Shown in pieces: positions 17,736 through 27,156 of a stretch of 64,000 nt of DNA. Origin of the DNA: Sphingobium limneticum (GTDB taxonomy: Bacteria > Pseudomonadota > Alphaproteobacteria > Sphingomonadales > Sphingomonadaceae); contig NZ_VYPZ01000005.1 of the NCBI RefSeq assembly GCF_008710155.1, positions 236,798-300,797 on the forward strand, in the 5' to 3' direction. The translations under genes and the position numbers were made by a program. The notes below the pieces were generated by a model. It was given only the letters and a program-made list of their open reading frames with translations, did not search any database and was not told where the DNA came from. The stretch's first letter is position 1. Each line of letters opens with the position of its first letter.

Positions 17736-17822
17736 GCCCAGATGGCGGAATTGGTAGACGCACCAGCTTCAGGTGCTGGCGATCGCAAGGTCGTGGAGGT
17801 TCGAGTCCTCTTCTGGGCACCA
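17736..17822 (+). tRNA. tRNA-Leu(CAG)
   Basis: Acceptor arm GCCCAGA (17736-17742) pairs with TCTGGGC (17812-17818). The D-loop has TTGGTAGACGC. The anticodon stem is CCAGC/GCTGG with loop TTCAGGT, giving anticodon CAG. A long variable arm and GTTCGAGTC T-arm follow, as expected for a class II leucine tRNA, and the 3' ACCA is encoded. The P4-type integrase gene starts 175 bases downstream, so the 3' end of this gene is the likely attachment site of the conjugative element. Confidence 0.97.
17797..17822 (+). other. Putative attachment site (attL/attR) of the element
   Basis: The 3' end of tRNA-Leu from the T-arm to the encoded CCA. Integrases of this family usually recombine in such tRNA ends and restore the gene on integration, and the integrase gene lies directly beside it. 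No second copy was seen by eye in the window. Confidence 0.5.
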
Positions 17823-17996
17823 GAGACCTTTCCGGCGACGTCCGGGAAGGTCCAGCAAGCAGCTGGTTTTACAGCATTTTTTCAGTGAAAATCGCCAAAT
17901 GAAATCCGGGCTCATCCACCCGAATCCATCGACAGCACCATCAGTTTGATGGTGTTTTTGATGGTGCCGGAGAGCCCCTTTGGAGCTGGCACCATC

Positions 17997-19232
17997 ATGG
18001 CACTGAATCACATCCAGATCACCAACGCCAAACCCCGGGACAAGGCCTATAAACTGGCCGACGCCGATGGGCTGTATCTCGCCGTCCAGACGAACGGCAC
18101 GAAACTCTGGCGCATGAACTACCGATACCTCGGTCGACAGAAGACGCTCTATTTCGGCGCGTGGCCCGAGGTAGGGATAGCTATGGCGCGCCAGCAGCGC
18201 GCCGCAGCAAAGGAGCAGATCGCCGCCGGGCTCGATCCCGCCGCCGAGAAGCGGAGCGACACACTTGCGCGCAAGGTGGCCGCAGACAACACGTTCAAGA
18301 CGATCGCCGAGGAATGGGTGGTGAAGAATGAGCGGGAGGGGCGCGCGCCGATCACGCTCGACAAGATTCGCTGGCTGCTCGGCATGGCCTATCCCATGAT
18401 CGGCAGCTTTCCTGTCTCAAAGATATCGCCGCAGGAAGTCCTGGCCGTGCTGCGCAAGGTGGAGGCGACCGGCCGCTACGAAAGTGCGCGCCGGATGCGC
18501 AGCGTGCTCAGTCGGGTTTTTCGCTATGCGATCGCGACTGCTAGGGCGGATCGCGATGTCGCGGCCGACCTACGTGGCGCGCTCATCACTCCGAAGGTCC
18601 GGCATCTCGCCGCGATCACGACGCCCAGAGAGGCTGGCGCGCTCCTGCGCGCAATCGACGGCTACACAGGTCACGAAATCACCGCGATCGCTCTGCGGCT
18701 GTCGCCCCACCTGTTCGTCCGGCCGGGCGAGTTGCGCAAGGCAGAGTGGGAGGAAATAGATATGCAAGCCGCCATCTGGTCGCTTCCGGCGGAAAAGATG
18801 AAAATGCGCCGTCCGCACCGTGTATCGCTGTCGCAACAGGCGCTGGCGCTACTGGAGGAACTTCGTCCGCTGACAGGCGACGGAAGGTATCTTTTCCCGT
18901 CGTTCCGGTCACCACGCCTGTGCATGTCGGAAAACACAATCAACGCGGCGCTGCGTCGACTGGGCTATAGCCAGGAGGAAATGACGGCGCACGGTTTTCG
19001 GGCGATGGCTGCGACCCTGCTCAACGAGATGGGCATCTGGAACCCGGACGCCATCGAGAAGCAGCTCGCCCACCTGGACAGCTCAATGGTGCGCCGTGCT
19101 TACACTCGCGGTGAATATTGGGATGAACGCGTCCGCATGATGCAGCACTGGTCCGACTATCTCGACCAGTTGCGGGACGGCGCAAGGATCCTGCGGCCGA
19201 ACTTTGGTAAAGGCAGAGGCACGCCGGGCTAG
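17997..19232 (+). CDS. P4-type tyrosine integrase
   Basis: A 411-residue tyrosine recombinase with the N-terminal arm-binding DUF4102 domain (KPRDKAYKLADADGLYLAV), a central SAM-like core-binding domain, and a C-terminal catalytic domain. Active-site residues: Arg in RPGELRKAEWEE, the HGFR motif in TAHGFRAMAATLLNE, the second His in QLAHLDSSMVRRAY and the Tyr in this or the following YTRGEYWDERVRMM segment. The ATG at 17997 has GGAG upstream. It is adjacent to tRNA-Leu and is the presumed integrase of the element carrying the trb genes. Confidence 0.93.
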   Translation: MALNHIQITNAKPRDKAYKLADADGLYLAVQTNGTKLWRMNYRYLGRQKTLYFGAWPEVGIAMARQQRAAAKEQIAAGLDPAAEKRSDTLARKVAADNTFKTIAEEWVVKNEREGRAPITLDKIRWLLGMAYPMIGSFPVSKISPQEVLAVLRKVEATGRYESARRMRSVLSRVFRYAIATARADRDVAADLRGALITPKVRHLAAITTPREAGALLRAIDGYTGHEITAIALRLSPHLFVRPGELRKAEWEEIDMQAAIWSLPAEKMKMRRPHRVSLSQQALALLEELRPLTGDGRYLFPSFRSPRLCMSENTINAALRRLGYSQEEMTAHGFRAMAATLLNEMGIWNPDAIEKQLAHLDSSMVRRAYTRGEYWDERVRMMQHWSDYLDQLRDGARILRPNFGKGRGTPG

Positions 19233-19429
19233 GCGCCGGTCAGGGCTTTCAGGCTTTTATATGGGATCAGCGTGGATCGCCCTACCTTGACGGTTTCCAG
19301 ATCACCGGACTGAATCAGCTCGTAGAGACGTGAACGGCTGATACCGGTGAGCTGGACCGCCGTAGAGATGCGGACCGTCAGAGGCTCTATGAGGACGGCT
19401 CCGCCTTGGGGAGCGTTACTGTGCATCAT
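19229..19429 (-). CDS. Excisionase-like HTH protein (AlpA/MerR-like)
   Basis: A 66-residue DNA-binding protein of the excisionase/helix-turn-helix-17 type: VRISTAVQLTGISRSRLYELIQSG followed by VKVGRSTLIPYKSLKAL. Such proteins direct excision or regulate the integrase. It overlaps the integrase stop by four bases in convergent orientation. Confidence 0.8.
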   Translation of the reverse strand: MMHSNAPQGGAVLIEPLTVRISTAVQLTGISRSRLYELIQSGDLETVKVGRSTLIPYKSLKALTGA

Positions 19430-19432
19430 AGA

Positions 19433-19648
19433 TCACCGTTTCGTCCTGTTTCGCGCAAAGCTCCTGTCACTTTCGAGGAAGGCAGCGAGCATGGCAGGGA
19501 TCAGCTCGGCAACCGGCTCGTCACGACCATAGGTCGTTGCGTAGAGCGCAGCATAGTCGATCAAGGCTTGATGGAGGTCCGGCATGACAGCAATGCTGAG
19601 CTTGACCGGATTGCGATCGGGAAGCTGGGGCAATTTGAGGTCGGTCAT
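19433..19648 (-). CDS. DUF2274 protein
   Basis: A 71-residue protein of the DUF2274 family, recognised by LPDRNPVKLSIAVMPDLHQAL and the following helical DYAALYATTYG segment. DUF2274 genes are almost always the last gene of trb-type conjugation operons after trbI, as here. The start at 19648 comes directly after the trbI stop. Role in transfer is unknown. Confidence 0.75.
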   Translation of the reverse strand: MTDLKLPQLPDRNPVKLSIAVMPDLHQALIDYAALYATTYGRDEPVAELIPAMLAAFLESDRSFARNRTKR

Positions 19649-19649
19649 T

Positions 19650-20879
19650 TCAGTGCTCCTTCTCTCGCCAGGGTGCGAGAATGAGATCCTTGTGCACAAC
19701 CAGCCGAACGGCCGCGCCGGGGCGGACCGTGATGGTCGGTTGGATTTGCAGGTTGCGGGATGTGATCTGGTCTCCGGCGCGGGACACATTTTGCTGCGTG
19801 GATTCACGGATCGCCTGAACGAGATCGCTCTCTCCGGAGAAAGTGACGTTCGCCCCCACGCCAAGTAATGTCGAAATCGCGACGCCCTTGAGCAGCGTCC
19901 AGGTGTGGAGATCGACCTTGTCGGCAAGTCCGGCATAGCCTGAAGGGTCCGTCGCGGGCACGTTGTCGAGCCGGATCGAACTGCCGTCCGGCAGGATGAT
20001 CCGCTGCCACACTACCAGCGCGCGCTTCTGTCCAAAAGCGACCACGCTGTCGTAGCTGCCGATCAGCCGCGCGCCCTGCGGAATGAGAAGAATGCTGCCC
20101 GTCGCGCTGTCGAAGACCCGCTCGGTTACCTGGGCAGTAACAAGGCCGGGGAGGTCGGACCTGAGTCCCGTAATTAGGCTCGCCGCGATGACGCTGCCAG
20201 CGGACAGCATGTCCGGCGACGCCGGTGGGCTCAGCCGATGCTCGTTGACATCGCCGCCAGTGTCGCGCGCCGCGACGAAGTTGGCCTTGCGCTGCTGCGC
20301 ATTAGGATCACGATCAGGATCAATCGCGAGCCGCGCCTGCTCCGTAGCTGCTGCCGGGGGAGAAGATAGTGTCGCATCAGCGACCCGGGTCGGATCGTTG
20401 CGAATGCCAGATTGCACCAGTAATCCAGATTCCCGCGCCGCCCTCAACTCCGCAGCCCGTCGATCCCGTTCGGTTTCGGCGGTCTGGTCGGCGCGACCGG
20501 CTTCGCCGCTCGCAGGCTCCATGCCCATCGCACGCTGATGATTGAGGATGGGTCGGCCAAGATCGCCCGGTAGGGGCGGCCCGAGTTTGGGCACGTCTCC
20601 ATAGCTGCCTGGCAAGCGGCTCAATGTATCGGTCGGCGCCTTCGCCGCGACCGTCTGGTCGTTGGCTTGTCCAGCGAGGTGCAGCGCGGACGGCCGCAGC
20701 GCGACCCAGGCTGTCGCGATCAGGCTGACCGAACCAAGCGCCGCGATCACCACCACGGCGCCCCGCTTGAATCGGATCGCCCGCGCCGGCTGGGCGCGAA
20801 GCGCCAGCGTTTCCGGATCAACCTTGCTCGGTGCGGCGGTGGTCTCGGGTCCCGCTGGGGCTGCCGCCTCGCCGGTCAT
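19650..20879 (-). CDS. trbI: Conjugal transfer protein TrbI (VirB10)
   Basis: A 409-residue TrbI/VirB10 protein that spans from the inner to the outer membrane in the type IV secretion core. It has a cytoplasmic N-terminus, a membrane helix at about residues 42-62 (GAVVVIAALGSVSLIATAWV), a proline/charged linker, and the C-terminal VirB10 domain with SLITGLRSDLPGLVTAQVTE and LLIPQGARLIGSYDS. The start overlaps the end of trbG. Confidence 0.94.
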   Translation of the reverse strand: MTGEAAAPAGPETTAAPSKVDPETLALRAQPARAIRFKRGAVVVIAALGSVSLIATAWVALRPSALHLAGQANDQTVAAKAPTDTLSRLPGSYGDVPKLGPPLPGDLGRPILNHQRAMGMEPASGEAGRADQTAETERDRRAAELRAARESGLLVQSGIRNDPTRVADATLSSPPAAATEQARLAIDPDRDPNAQQRKANFVAARDTGGDVNEHRLSPPASPDMLSAGSVIAASLITGLRSDLPGLVTAQVTERVFDSATGSILLIPQGARLIGSYDSVVAFGQKRALVVWQRIILPDGSSIRLDNVPATDPSGYAGLADKVDLHTWTLLKGVAISTLLGVGANVTFSGESDLVQAIRESTQQNVSRAGDQITSRNLQIQPTITVRPGAAVRLVVHKDLILAPWREKEH

Positions 20880-21733
20880 GATCCCCTCCCCTCGTGCGAG
20901 CCTTCCGCCACCCGACTAATGCGGACAATCTGCTGGTGCTTCGTGCCGAGGCGAAGTTCGGCGACGTCGAAGATGCGATCGACGACATAGAAGCGGCCCT
21001 TCACGCGATAGTTGACGAGCTGGGCCTCGCCTTTCCTATCCACCAGAAAAATCGGCGGTGCCTCGCCCACGGCCAGCGTTGCCGGAAATTCGATGAATGT
21101 CTGCCGCCCGTCGTCAAAAGCACGAAGCGGCCGCCAAGCCGGTTGATCACCCGAGACGGCATAGTTGAAATGGAGTTGCTCGACCTCAATGCCGGCCGCC
21201 ACGGCAGCCGTCTCCTGGGACGCTGCGGCGGCGCGCTTCAGTGCGATCAATGCATCATGGGGATAGGTCCAGGAAAGTGCGGCCATCGCCGTCGTCATCC
21301 CGCTGGTCAGCGCGATATGATAGCTGCGCCGGTCGGTGGTGATGACCAGGTTGGTGGACAGGCCGGCACTGAATGGCTTCACCAGTATATGGGTCTGCTT
21401 CTCCGTGCCCGACCCGCTGGTTGTATCGCCGATCACCCAGCGCACCGTGTCTCCGCTTGCCACGGCGACCAACGTCTCGCCCTGTTGCAGCGCAATGTCG
21501 GTCACCCTCTCCGGTGCGGTGATGGCTCGATAGATGGCGCCGTCGGTGAAAGGATAGACCTGGACGGCGTTGATGAACCCCTGCGCGGTCGGCTCGATCG
21601 TCGCCGCGCGGTTGGCGATGGCGACCGGCGCGACTTCGTGCGACGCGTTGCGGATCGGCGGACTCGCCCCTGCGCTGCCTGCGAGAAGGATGAAGCAAGG
21701 CGCCAGCAGCGTGGTTGTGAGAGTTCTAGTCAT
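20876..21733 (-). CDS. trbG: Conjugal transfer protein TrbG (VirB9)
   Basis: A 285-residue exported VirB9/CagX-family component of the outer-membrane core complex. A signal peptide ends near AGSAGA. Family features are VQVYPFTDGAIYRAITAPERV, TDIALQQGE and the late FNYAVSGDQPAWRP. It overlaps trbF and trbI by four bases at each end. Confidence 0.93.
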   Translation of the reverse strand: MTRTLTTTLLAPCFILLAGSAGASPPIRNASHEVAPVAIANRAATIEPTAQGFINAVQVYPFTDGAIYRAITAPERVTDIALQQGETLVAVASGDTVRWVIGDTTSGSGTEKQTHILVKPFSAGLSTNLVITTDRRSYHIALTSGMTTAMAALSWTYPHDALIALKRAAAASQETAAVAAGIEVEQLHFNYAVSGDQPAWRPLRAFDDGRQTFIEFPATLAVGEAPPIFLVDRKGEAQLVNYRVKGRFYVVDRIFDVAELRLGTKHQQIVRISRVAEGSHEGRGS

Positions 21734-22530
21734 GGCTTGGTCTCCGTATTGACGGTCGGTTGAGCGGCAAGGTTCGGGTCGAGCGGCGAGCCGAGTGGCA
21801 CGTTGCTGGGCGGTTGCGCGGTGCGCGCGGGAGCAGTCGACGCCGCGGGCTCGAGTTCGCGGCTCCAGTCGATCGCGTCGATGTAGATGCCGAGCGGGTT
21901 CTTCCGGAGCGTGTCGGTCGATACGGGCGGCTTCGTCAGGATCGTCAGGATACCGGTCCAGTGGGAGGAGCCAGCCTCGCTCCCACGCTCATAGGCCGTT
22001 TCGGTCCATTTCACCTGGAACGACCGGTCCGATGCCCGGACAACGCTGGTCACCTGGACCGACACGGTGCGCTCGCCGATCCTGGCGAAAGGGTCTGCGG
22101 CCCTGGCATAGTCGCCGAGAAACTGGCTCCCCCGCGTCGTGGTGAAGTCATAGGCCGAGAGCCAGTCGCGGCGCATCAGCACCGGGTCGAGCGAGACCCC
22201 ACGCACATTCTCGATAAACTTCGCCAGATGCCAGGCGATCTGGGAATCGGTGGGGCGATAGCCCGCTTCGGCCTCGGTCACCGCCCGGGCCTCGCCCAGG
22301 CGATCGACCTCGACGACATAGGGCGTGACCCTGCTCTGCAGCGACTGCCAGATGAGCGCGCCCGACATGGCGGTCGACAACGACAGTGTGCCGAACGCCA
22401 TCAATCGCCAGTTGCGGGCCTGGACACGGGCCGACCCGATGCGGTCATCCCAGACTTGGCCGGCGCGTTGATAGGGGGTCTCCGGCTCGGGCGTCTGCGC
22501 GTAGCGCTGGACGGCGCGCTTAAAGAACAT
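21730..22530 (-). CDS. trbF: Conjugal transfer protein TrbF (VirB8)
   Basis: A 266-residue VirB8-like inner-membrane protein. It has one membrane helix at about residues 43-65 (LMAFGTLSLSTAMSGALIW) and a periplasmic domain with VTPYVVEVDRLGEARAV, then FQVKWTETAYERG and WTGILTILTKPP. The C-terminus is Pro/Ala-rich. Confidence 0.93.
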   Translation of the reverse strand: MFFKRAVQRYAQTPEPETPYQRAGQVWDDRIGSARVQARNWRLMAFGTLSLSTAMSGALIWQSLQSRVTPYVVEVDRLGEARAVTEAEAGYRPTDSQIAWHLAKFIENVRGVSLDPVLMRRDWLSAYDFTTTRGSQFLGDYARAADPFARIGERTVSVQVTSVVRASDRSFQVKWTETAYERGSEAGSSHWTGILTILTKPPVSTDTLRKNPLGIYIDAIDWSRELEPAASTAPARTAQPPSNVPLGSPLDPNLAAQPTVNTETKP

Positions 22531-22549
22531 GGGATATGAAGATCATGGC

Positions 22550-23854
22550 TCAATCTTCCCTTTCCTTGATATCTGGAGTGGCGGATGCGCCGCCGCGATC
22601 GCCTTCCTTCAATGTCTGGAGCGCAACGTGGCGGTGATGACGGGAGTCTTGTTGTCGGCGCAGCGACTGCGCCCAGGAGGGAGCGCCGTCGGCGGGGGCG
22701 TCCGCAGCCTGCCCGCCCGATCCAGCTCCACCGTTGAGTGCGGACCAGGCGGCGTCACGACCGCGCTCGGCGGCCTGGCCCAAGCCCAGCGCAGTCGATG
22801 CTTTCTGGCGGGCGGCGTTGCCTGCTGCCTGCGCCATGCCGCTGATGCCGGCGCCGACACTCGAAGATCCGGCCGCGGTCTGGCCAAGCTGGTATGAGGT
22901 AGAGGCCGCCGACCCCATCGTCGTGCCGGCCCGGATTGCACCGAGTGCTGCACCACCCGCGGCGCGAGCTGCCCCCATGGCGGCACCGCCGCCCAGCGCA
23001 ACGATACCGGCTGCGCCGACCGTCGTGCCGACCGCTGCACCCGCGCCGAGCTGCGGGGCACCGGCGACAAGGCCCGAGGCAATGCCGGGACCGAAGATGC
23101 CGAGGCCGAACAGCGTGAGCGACGCCAGCACGAGGCTCATGGCCTGGCCGATGTCGGGTTCCTGGCCCTGCAGGGCAGCGGTGAACTCATTGAAGAAATT
23201 CGAGCCGATACCGACGATGACGGCGAGCACCATCACCTTGATGCCGGAACTGACCACGTTGCCCAGCACGCGCTCGGCGAGGAAGCTGGTCCGGTTCCAG
23301 AGCGCGAAGGGCACCAGCACGAAGCCGGCGAGCGTGGTCAGCTTGAACTCGACGATGCACACGAACATCTGCACGGCGAGGATGAAAAAGGCGATGATCA
23401 CGATCACCCACGCGAACAACAGCACGATGATGGTCAGGAAATTGTCGAAGAAGCTGGTGAAACCCATCAGTTTCGACACCTGTTCGAGGAGCGGCCAGGC
23501 GGCCGAGAAACCTGTGCCAGCAAGGCGGCCGGGTTTCAGAAGATCGTCCGCCGAGAGCGTGCCGCCGCCCGCGGTCAGGCCGGCCGCCGCAAAGGAGTTG
23601 AAGATGATGTCGGCCAGGGTCGAGAAGCGGTTCAGGATGAAGGCGAACGCGCCGACATAGAGGATCTTGCGCAGGAAACGCCCGATCACGTCCTGCTCGC
23701 CGCCCATCGCCCAGAATAGTCCGGCAAGCGTGATGTCGATGCCGATCAGGGTCGTGGTCAGGAAAGCGACGTCGCCGCCCAGCAGCCCAAACCCGCTGTC
23801 GATGTAGCGGATGAAGGTCTGGAGGAACCGGTCGATGACGTTGAGGTCGTTCAT
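22550..23854 (-). CDS. trbL: Conjugal transfer protein TrbL (VirB6)
   Basis: A 434-residue polytopic inner-membrane protein of the TrbL/VirB6 family. At least six hydrophobic segments lie between residues 30 and 260, followed by a Gly/Ala-rich region and a charged C-terminal tail. The N-terminal MNDLNVIDRFLQTFIRYIDSG matches trb-type TrbL. No trbK-like frame was found in the 113 bases between trbJ and trbL. Confidence 0.93.
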   Translation of the reverse strand: MNDLNVIDRFLQTFIRYIDSGFGLLGGDVAFLTTTLIGIDITLAGLFWAMGGEQDVIGRFLRKILYVGAFAFILNRFSTLADIIFNSFAAAGLTAGGGTLSADDLLKPGRLAGTGFSAAWPLLEQVSKLMGFTSFFDNFLTIIVLLFAWVIVIIAFFILAVQMFVCIVEFKLTTLAGFVLVPFALWNRTSFLAERVLGNVVSSGIKVMVLAVIVGIGSNFFNEFTAALQGQEPDIGQAMSLVLASLTLFGLGIFGPGIASGLVAGAPQLGAGAAVGTTVGAAGIVALGGGAAMGAARAAGGAALGAIRAGTTMGSAASTSYQLGQTAAGSSSVGAGISGMAQAAGNAARQKASTALGLGQAAERGRDAAWSALNGGAGSGGQAADAPADGAPSWAQSLRRQQDSRHHRHVALQTLKEGDRGGASATPDIKERED

Positions 23855-23967
23855 GCGGAATGTCCTGATGGAAGAAGCCGCGGGGTCCGATCTGGGGAGC
23901 GGGACCGAACACCGCGGCGGCAGCGGCGAAGAGGCGAATTCCCCGCTGCCTGCGCGCCGGCTCGGGC

Positions 23968-24711
23968 CTATTGAGGGGTGTAGGCCGAGCCGGAACCGAG
24001 AAACTTGGTGGTCATGGCGCGGGCGTCGATCTCGGCATGCGCGCGGCGCGCCTGCTCGACCGCCTGCGCCCGATATTGCGCCGCCATCAGGTTCTGGATC
24101 TGGAACTGTTGCTTGGCGGTCAGTGCGAGCAGCTGGTTGGTCGCCTGTTGCGCTTGCAAAGCGCCCTCGGCGCCCTGGCTCCGCGATACGATGCTACCCA
24201 GGGTCTGCGCGTCAGCCTGGACATTCTCGACGACCTGCGCCTGCACGCCCATCGTCTGTTTGTAGGCCGTCATCTCGGTATCGAGCCGGGTCCGCGCGGC
24301 AACAACCTGGCCGTTCATGGTCAGCGCCTGGTTGAAGCTCTGGGGAAAGAGCTGGCGGAATTGCTGGTCGAGACCGTCGACACGAAACTGGATACCCTGC
24401 GCCTGTCCCATCAACTGGTCGATCTGCTGAAGCGTCTGGGTGATCGCCTGGATCTCGGGGAAGCCAATCGTGGTAAGATTTTTCGCTTGGTTGACCAAGC
24501 TCTGTGCCTGGTTCTGAAGCGAGCGGATCTGGTTGTTGACCTGCTGAAGGGTTCGGGCGGCGGTAAGCAGATTCTGGCTGTAATTGCTTGGATCGAACAC
24601 GGTGAGCTGCGCATGAGCGGGCGCACTCGGCACGATGAGCGCGCCAAGCGAACCGATGGTGCCAGCCCCGAGCGCGGTCGCGATCAGATATTTGCGGGTT
24701 GGGATACGCAT
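23968..24711 (-). CDS. trbJ: Conjugal transfer protein TrbJ (VirB5)
   Basis: A 247-residue exported VirB5-like protein, probably a minor pilus component. The signal peptide ends around APAHA and the rest is strongly helical and Gln-rich (LRSLQNQAQSLVNQAKNL pattern), as in P-type TrbJ. It starts a few bases after trbE ends. Confidence 0.92.
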   Translation of the reverse strand: MRIPTRKYLIATALGAGTIGSLGALIVPSAPAHAQLTVFDPSNYSQNLLTAARTLQQVNNQIRSLQNQAQSLVNQAKNLTTIGFPEIQAITQTLQQIDQLMGQAQGIQFRVDGLDQQFRQLFPQSFNQALTMNGQVVAARTRLDTEMTAYKQTMGVQAQVVENVQADAQTLGSIVSRSQGAEGALQAQQATNQLLALTAKQQFQIQNLMAAQYRAQAVEQARRAHAEIDARAMTTKFLGSGSAYTPQ

Positions 24712-24717
24712 GATATT

Positions 24718-27156
24718 TTACTCCTTGGCTTGGGGGACGGGAAAGTCGGCGAGGAGGCTGGCGGCCCAATCGAGCCCGCTTCCTTCAAGGAAGCGGGTCG
24801 CGAAATCCTCCGGGCCATGCTCGGCCAGCAGGGCGTCGATCCGCGTCTGAGTCACAGGATCGGATGCGCCGCACAGGGCGAGCGCAATCGGACCGAGGCC
24901 CAGTTCGAACAGGCGATTCCCGCGTGCGGATTGCAGGTAATAATGCCGCTTTGGCGTGGCGCGACTTACCAGTTCGATTTGCCGGTCGTTGAGGCCGAAC
25001 CGCTCATAGGCGGCGCGGGACTGCGGTTCGATCGCGCGGTCGTTGGGCAGCAATATGCGCTGCGGGCAGCTTTCGATGATGGCGGGCGCGATGCTGCTGT
25101 CGGCGATGTCGGCGAGACTCTGGGTCGCGAACAGCACCGCGACATTCTTTTTGCGCAGCGTCTTCAGCCATTCGCGGATGCGCGCGGCGAAAAGCGGATG
25201 GTCGAGGAAGATCCAGGCCTCGTCGAGCACCAGCAGCGTTGGCCGACCGTCGAAACGCTCCTCGAGCCGGTGGAACAGGTAGGTCAGCACCGGGGCGACC
25301 ACGCCGGCCTGTCCCATCAGCGACTCGGTCTCGAAGCATTGGACGTCGGCAAGGGCAAGATTCTGCTCGGCCGCGTCGAGGAGCCGACCATAGGGGCCGT
25401 CGAGCGTATAGGAGGTGAGTGCGGTGCGCAGCGCATTCGATTGGAGCAGCATGGCGAGCCCGGTCAGGGTGCGCTCCTCGGGCGGTGCCGATGCGAGACT
25501 GCCCAGCGCCGACCAAACTGCATCCTTCACTTCGGGCGTGACGACCACCTTTTCGTGCGCCAGCAGCGCCGCGATCCATTCCGCTGCCCAACTGCGTTCG
25601 CTTTGATCATCGATGCGGCGGAGCGGCTGGAACGCGAGGGCGTCACCGCTGTCCGCGCCAAGCCCGAGGGCATGATGCGCGCCGCCCATCGCCAGGACTG
25701 CCGCACGCGCCGAATAGCCCTTGTCGAAGATATAGAGCTGGGAGCCGGGATAGCGCCGGAATTGGAGTGCGATAAGCGCCAGCAACACCGACTTGCCCGC
25801 GCCAGTCGGGCCGACGACGAGCATATGCCCGACATCGCCGACATGTGTGGAAAGGCGAAACGGGGTCGATCCGCTGGTCTGGGCGTAGAGCAACGGCGGT
25901 CCGCCGAGATGGTGGTTGTCCGTCGGTCCTGCCCAGACCGACGAAAGCGGCATGAGATGGGCGAGGTTTAGTGTATGGACCAGCGGCTGGCGCACATTGG
26001 CGTAGGCCTGGCCGGGCAGCGACGACAGCCACGCTTCGACCGCGTTGACGCCCTCGCGCTTCGCCGTGAAGCCGAGGCCATTGACGATCCGCTCGACCGC
26101 GCGGACCTTGTCCTCGGCGCTGGTGCGGTCGACGTCCGACACCGTGATTGTCGTCGTCAGATAGCCGAAGGCGACGTGATCGCCGCCAAGCGCCTGCAGC
26201 GCGAGATCGGCATCGACGACCTTGTTGTCGGCGTCGGTGTCGAGAAGCTGGACCGGCTGGTTGTACATCACCTCGCGCAGCAGTGCTGTGATCGACTTAC
26301 GCTTGTTGAACCATTGCCGGCGGATCTTCGTCAGCGCCTTGGTCGCATCGGTCTTGTCGAGCGCTATGAAACGCGTGACCCAGCGGTAGCCGAAATCCGA
26401 TAAGTTGAGCGCGTCGAGGATGCCGGGCCGGCTGAGGTTCGGGAATCCCAACACCGTCAGGGTTCGCAGATGGCGGTCTCCAAGCTTGGGCTCCAACCCG
26501 CCGACCAGCGGCGTATCGGCGAGCAGCGCATCAAGATAGATCGGTGTCTCCGGCACGGCGACCGGATGGCGGCGGCTGGAAACGGTGCCGTGGAGATAGG
26601 TCAGCGTCTCGGCGTCGCTTAAGGGCCGCACCTCGGGCATGAAGCCCGACAGGAGGTCGAACACACGATCGGTCTCGGCGATAAAACCGGCGAGGCTGGC
26701 GTGCCAGTCCCGGCCCTTCGCGTCGTCAGGCCGCTCGACCAGCGTCCGTCCCGCCGCATCGCTGCTGTCCGCGGGTGGCAACCAGACCAGCGTGCCGTGA
26801 AAGACACTCTCGAAATGCTGGCCCTCGGCTTCGAACCCAGCACGCCGCTCCTGCTCGACCAGCCAGGACGCTGCGTCGGGAAAGGCACTCTCGGGATAGC
26901 CGAGCGCCTCACGCCGTTCGGCCTCGAAGAACAAGGCCCAGCCCGAGCCAAGCCGTTTGAGGACGTTGTTCGCCCGGGCGCAGGCCGACACCAGTTCCGC
27001 TTCCGTCGCGCTTTCGAGATCAGGACCGCGAAAGGCGAAGGACCGCATGAAGCTGCCGTCCTTGTTGAGGATAATGCCGGGTGCGACCAGCGCGGCCCAG
27101 GGCAGATGGTCGGCCAGCCGGTCGGCGCGCGACCGGTATTCCGCTAGGTTCAGCAT
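24718..27156 (-). CDS. trbE: Conjugal transfer ATPase TrbE (VirB4)
   Basis: An 812-residue VirB4-type ATPase that powers pilus assembly and substrate transfer. Walker A GPTGAGKS lies at about residue 450 and Walker B LLVLDEAW at about 645. The N-terminal MLNLAEYRSRADRLADHLPW is typical; the frame is open further upstream but the ATG at 27156 overlaps the end of trbD as in other trb operons. Confidence 0.95.
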   Translation of the reverse strand: MLNLAEYRSRADRLADHLPWAALVAPGIILNKDGSFMRSFAFRGPDLESATEAELVSACARANNVLKRLGSGWALFFEAERREALGYPESAFPDAASWLVEQERRAGFEAEGQHFESVFHGTLVWLPPADSSDAAGRTLVERPDDAKGRDWHASLAGFIAETDRVFDLLSGFMPEVRPLSDAETLTYLHGTVSSRRHPVAVPETPIYLDALLADTPLVGGLEPKLGDRHLRTLTVLGFPNLSRPGILDALNLSDFGYRWVTRFIALDKTDATKALTKIRRQWFNKRKSITALLREVMYNQPVQLLDTDADNKVVDADLALQALGGDHVAFGYLTTTITVSDVDRTSAEDKVRAVERIVNGLGFTAKREGVNAVEAWLSSLPGQAYANVRQPLVHTLNLAHLMPLSSVWAGPTDNHHLGGPPLLYAQTSGSTPFRLSTHVGDVGHMLVVGPTGAGKSVLLALIALQFRRYPGSQLYIFDKGYSARAAVLAMGGAHHALGLGADSGDALAFQPLRRIDDQSERSWAAEWIAALLAHEKVVVTPEVKDAVWSALGSLASAPPEERTLTGLAMLLQSNALRTALTSYTLDGPYGRLLDAAEQNLALADVQCFETESLMGQAGVVAPVLTYLFHRLEERFDGRPTLLVLDEAWIFLDHPLFAARIREWLKTLRKKNVAVLFATQSLADIADSSIAPAIIESCPQRILLPNDRAIEPQSRAAYERFGLNDRQIELVSRATPKRHYYLQSARGNRLFELGLGPIALALCGASDPVTQTRIDALLAEHGPEDFATRFLEGSGLDWAASLLADFPVPQAKE

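Noticed and set aside
23855..23967. Possible trbK between trbJ and trbL
   Set aside because: No start codon or lipoprotein signal in any minus-strand frame of the 113 bases.
23971..25971. 666-codon plus-strand frame across trbJ and trbE
   Set aside because: Antisense to well-supported trb genes with intact motifs; composition is that of a shadow frame.
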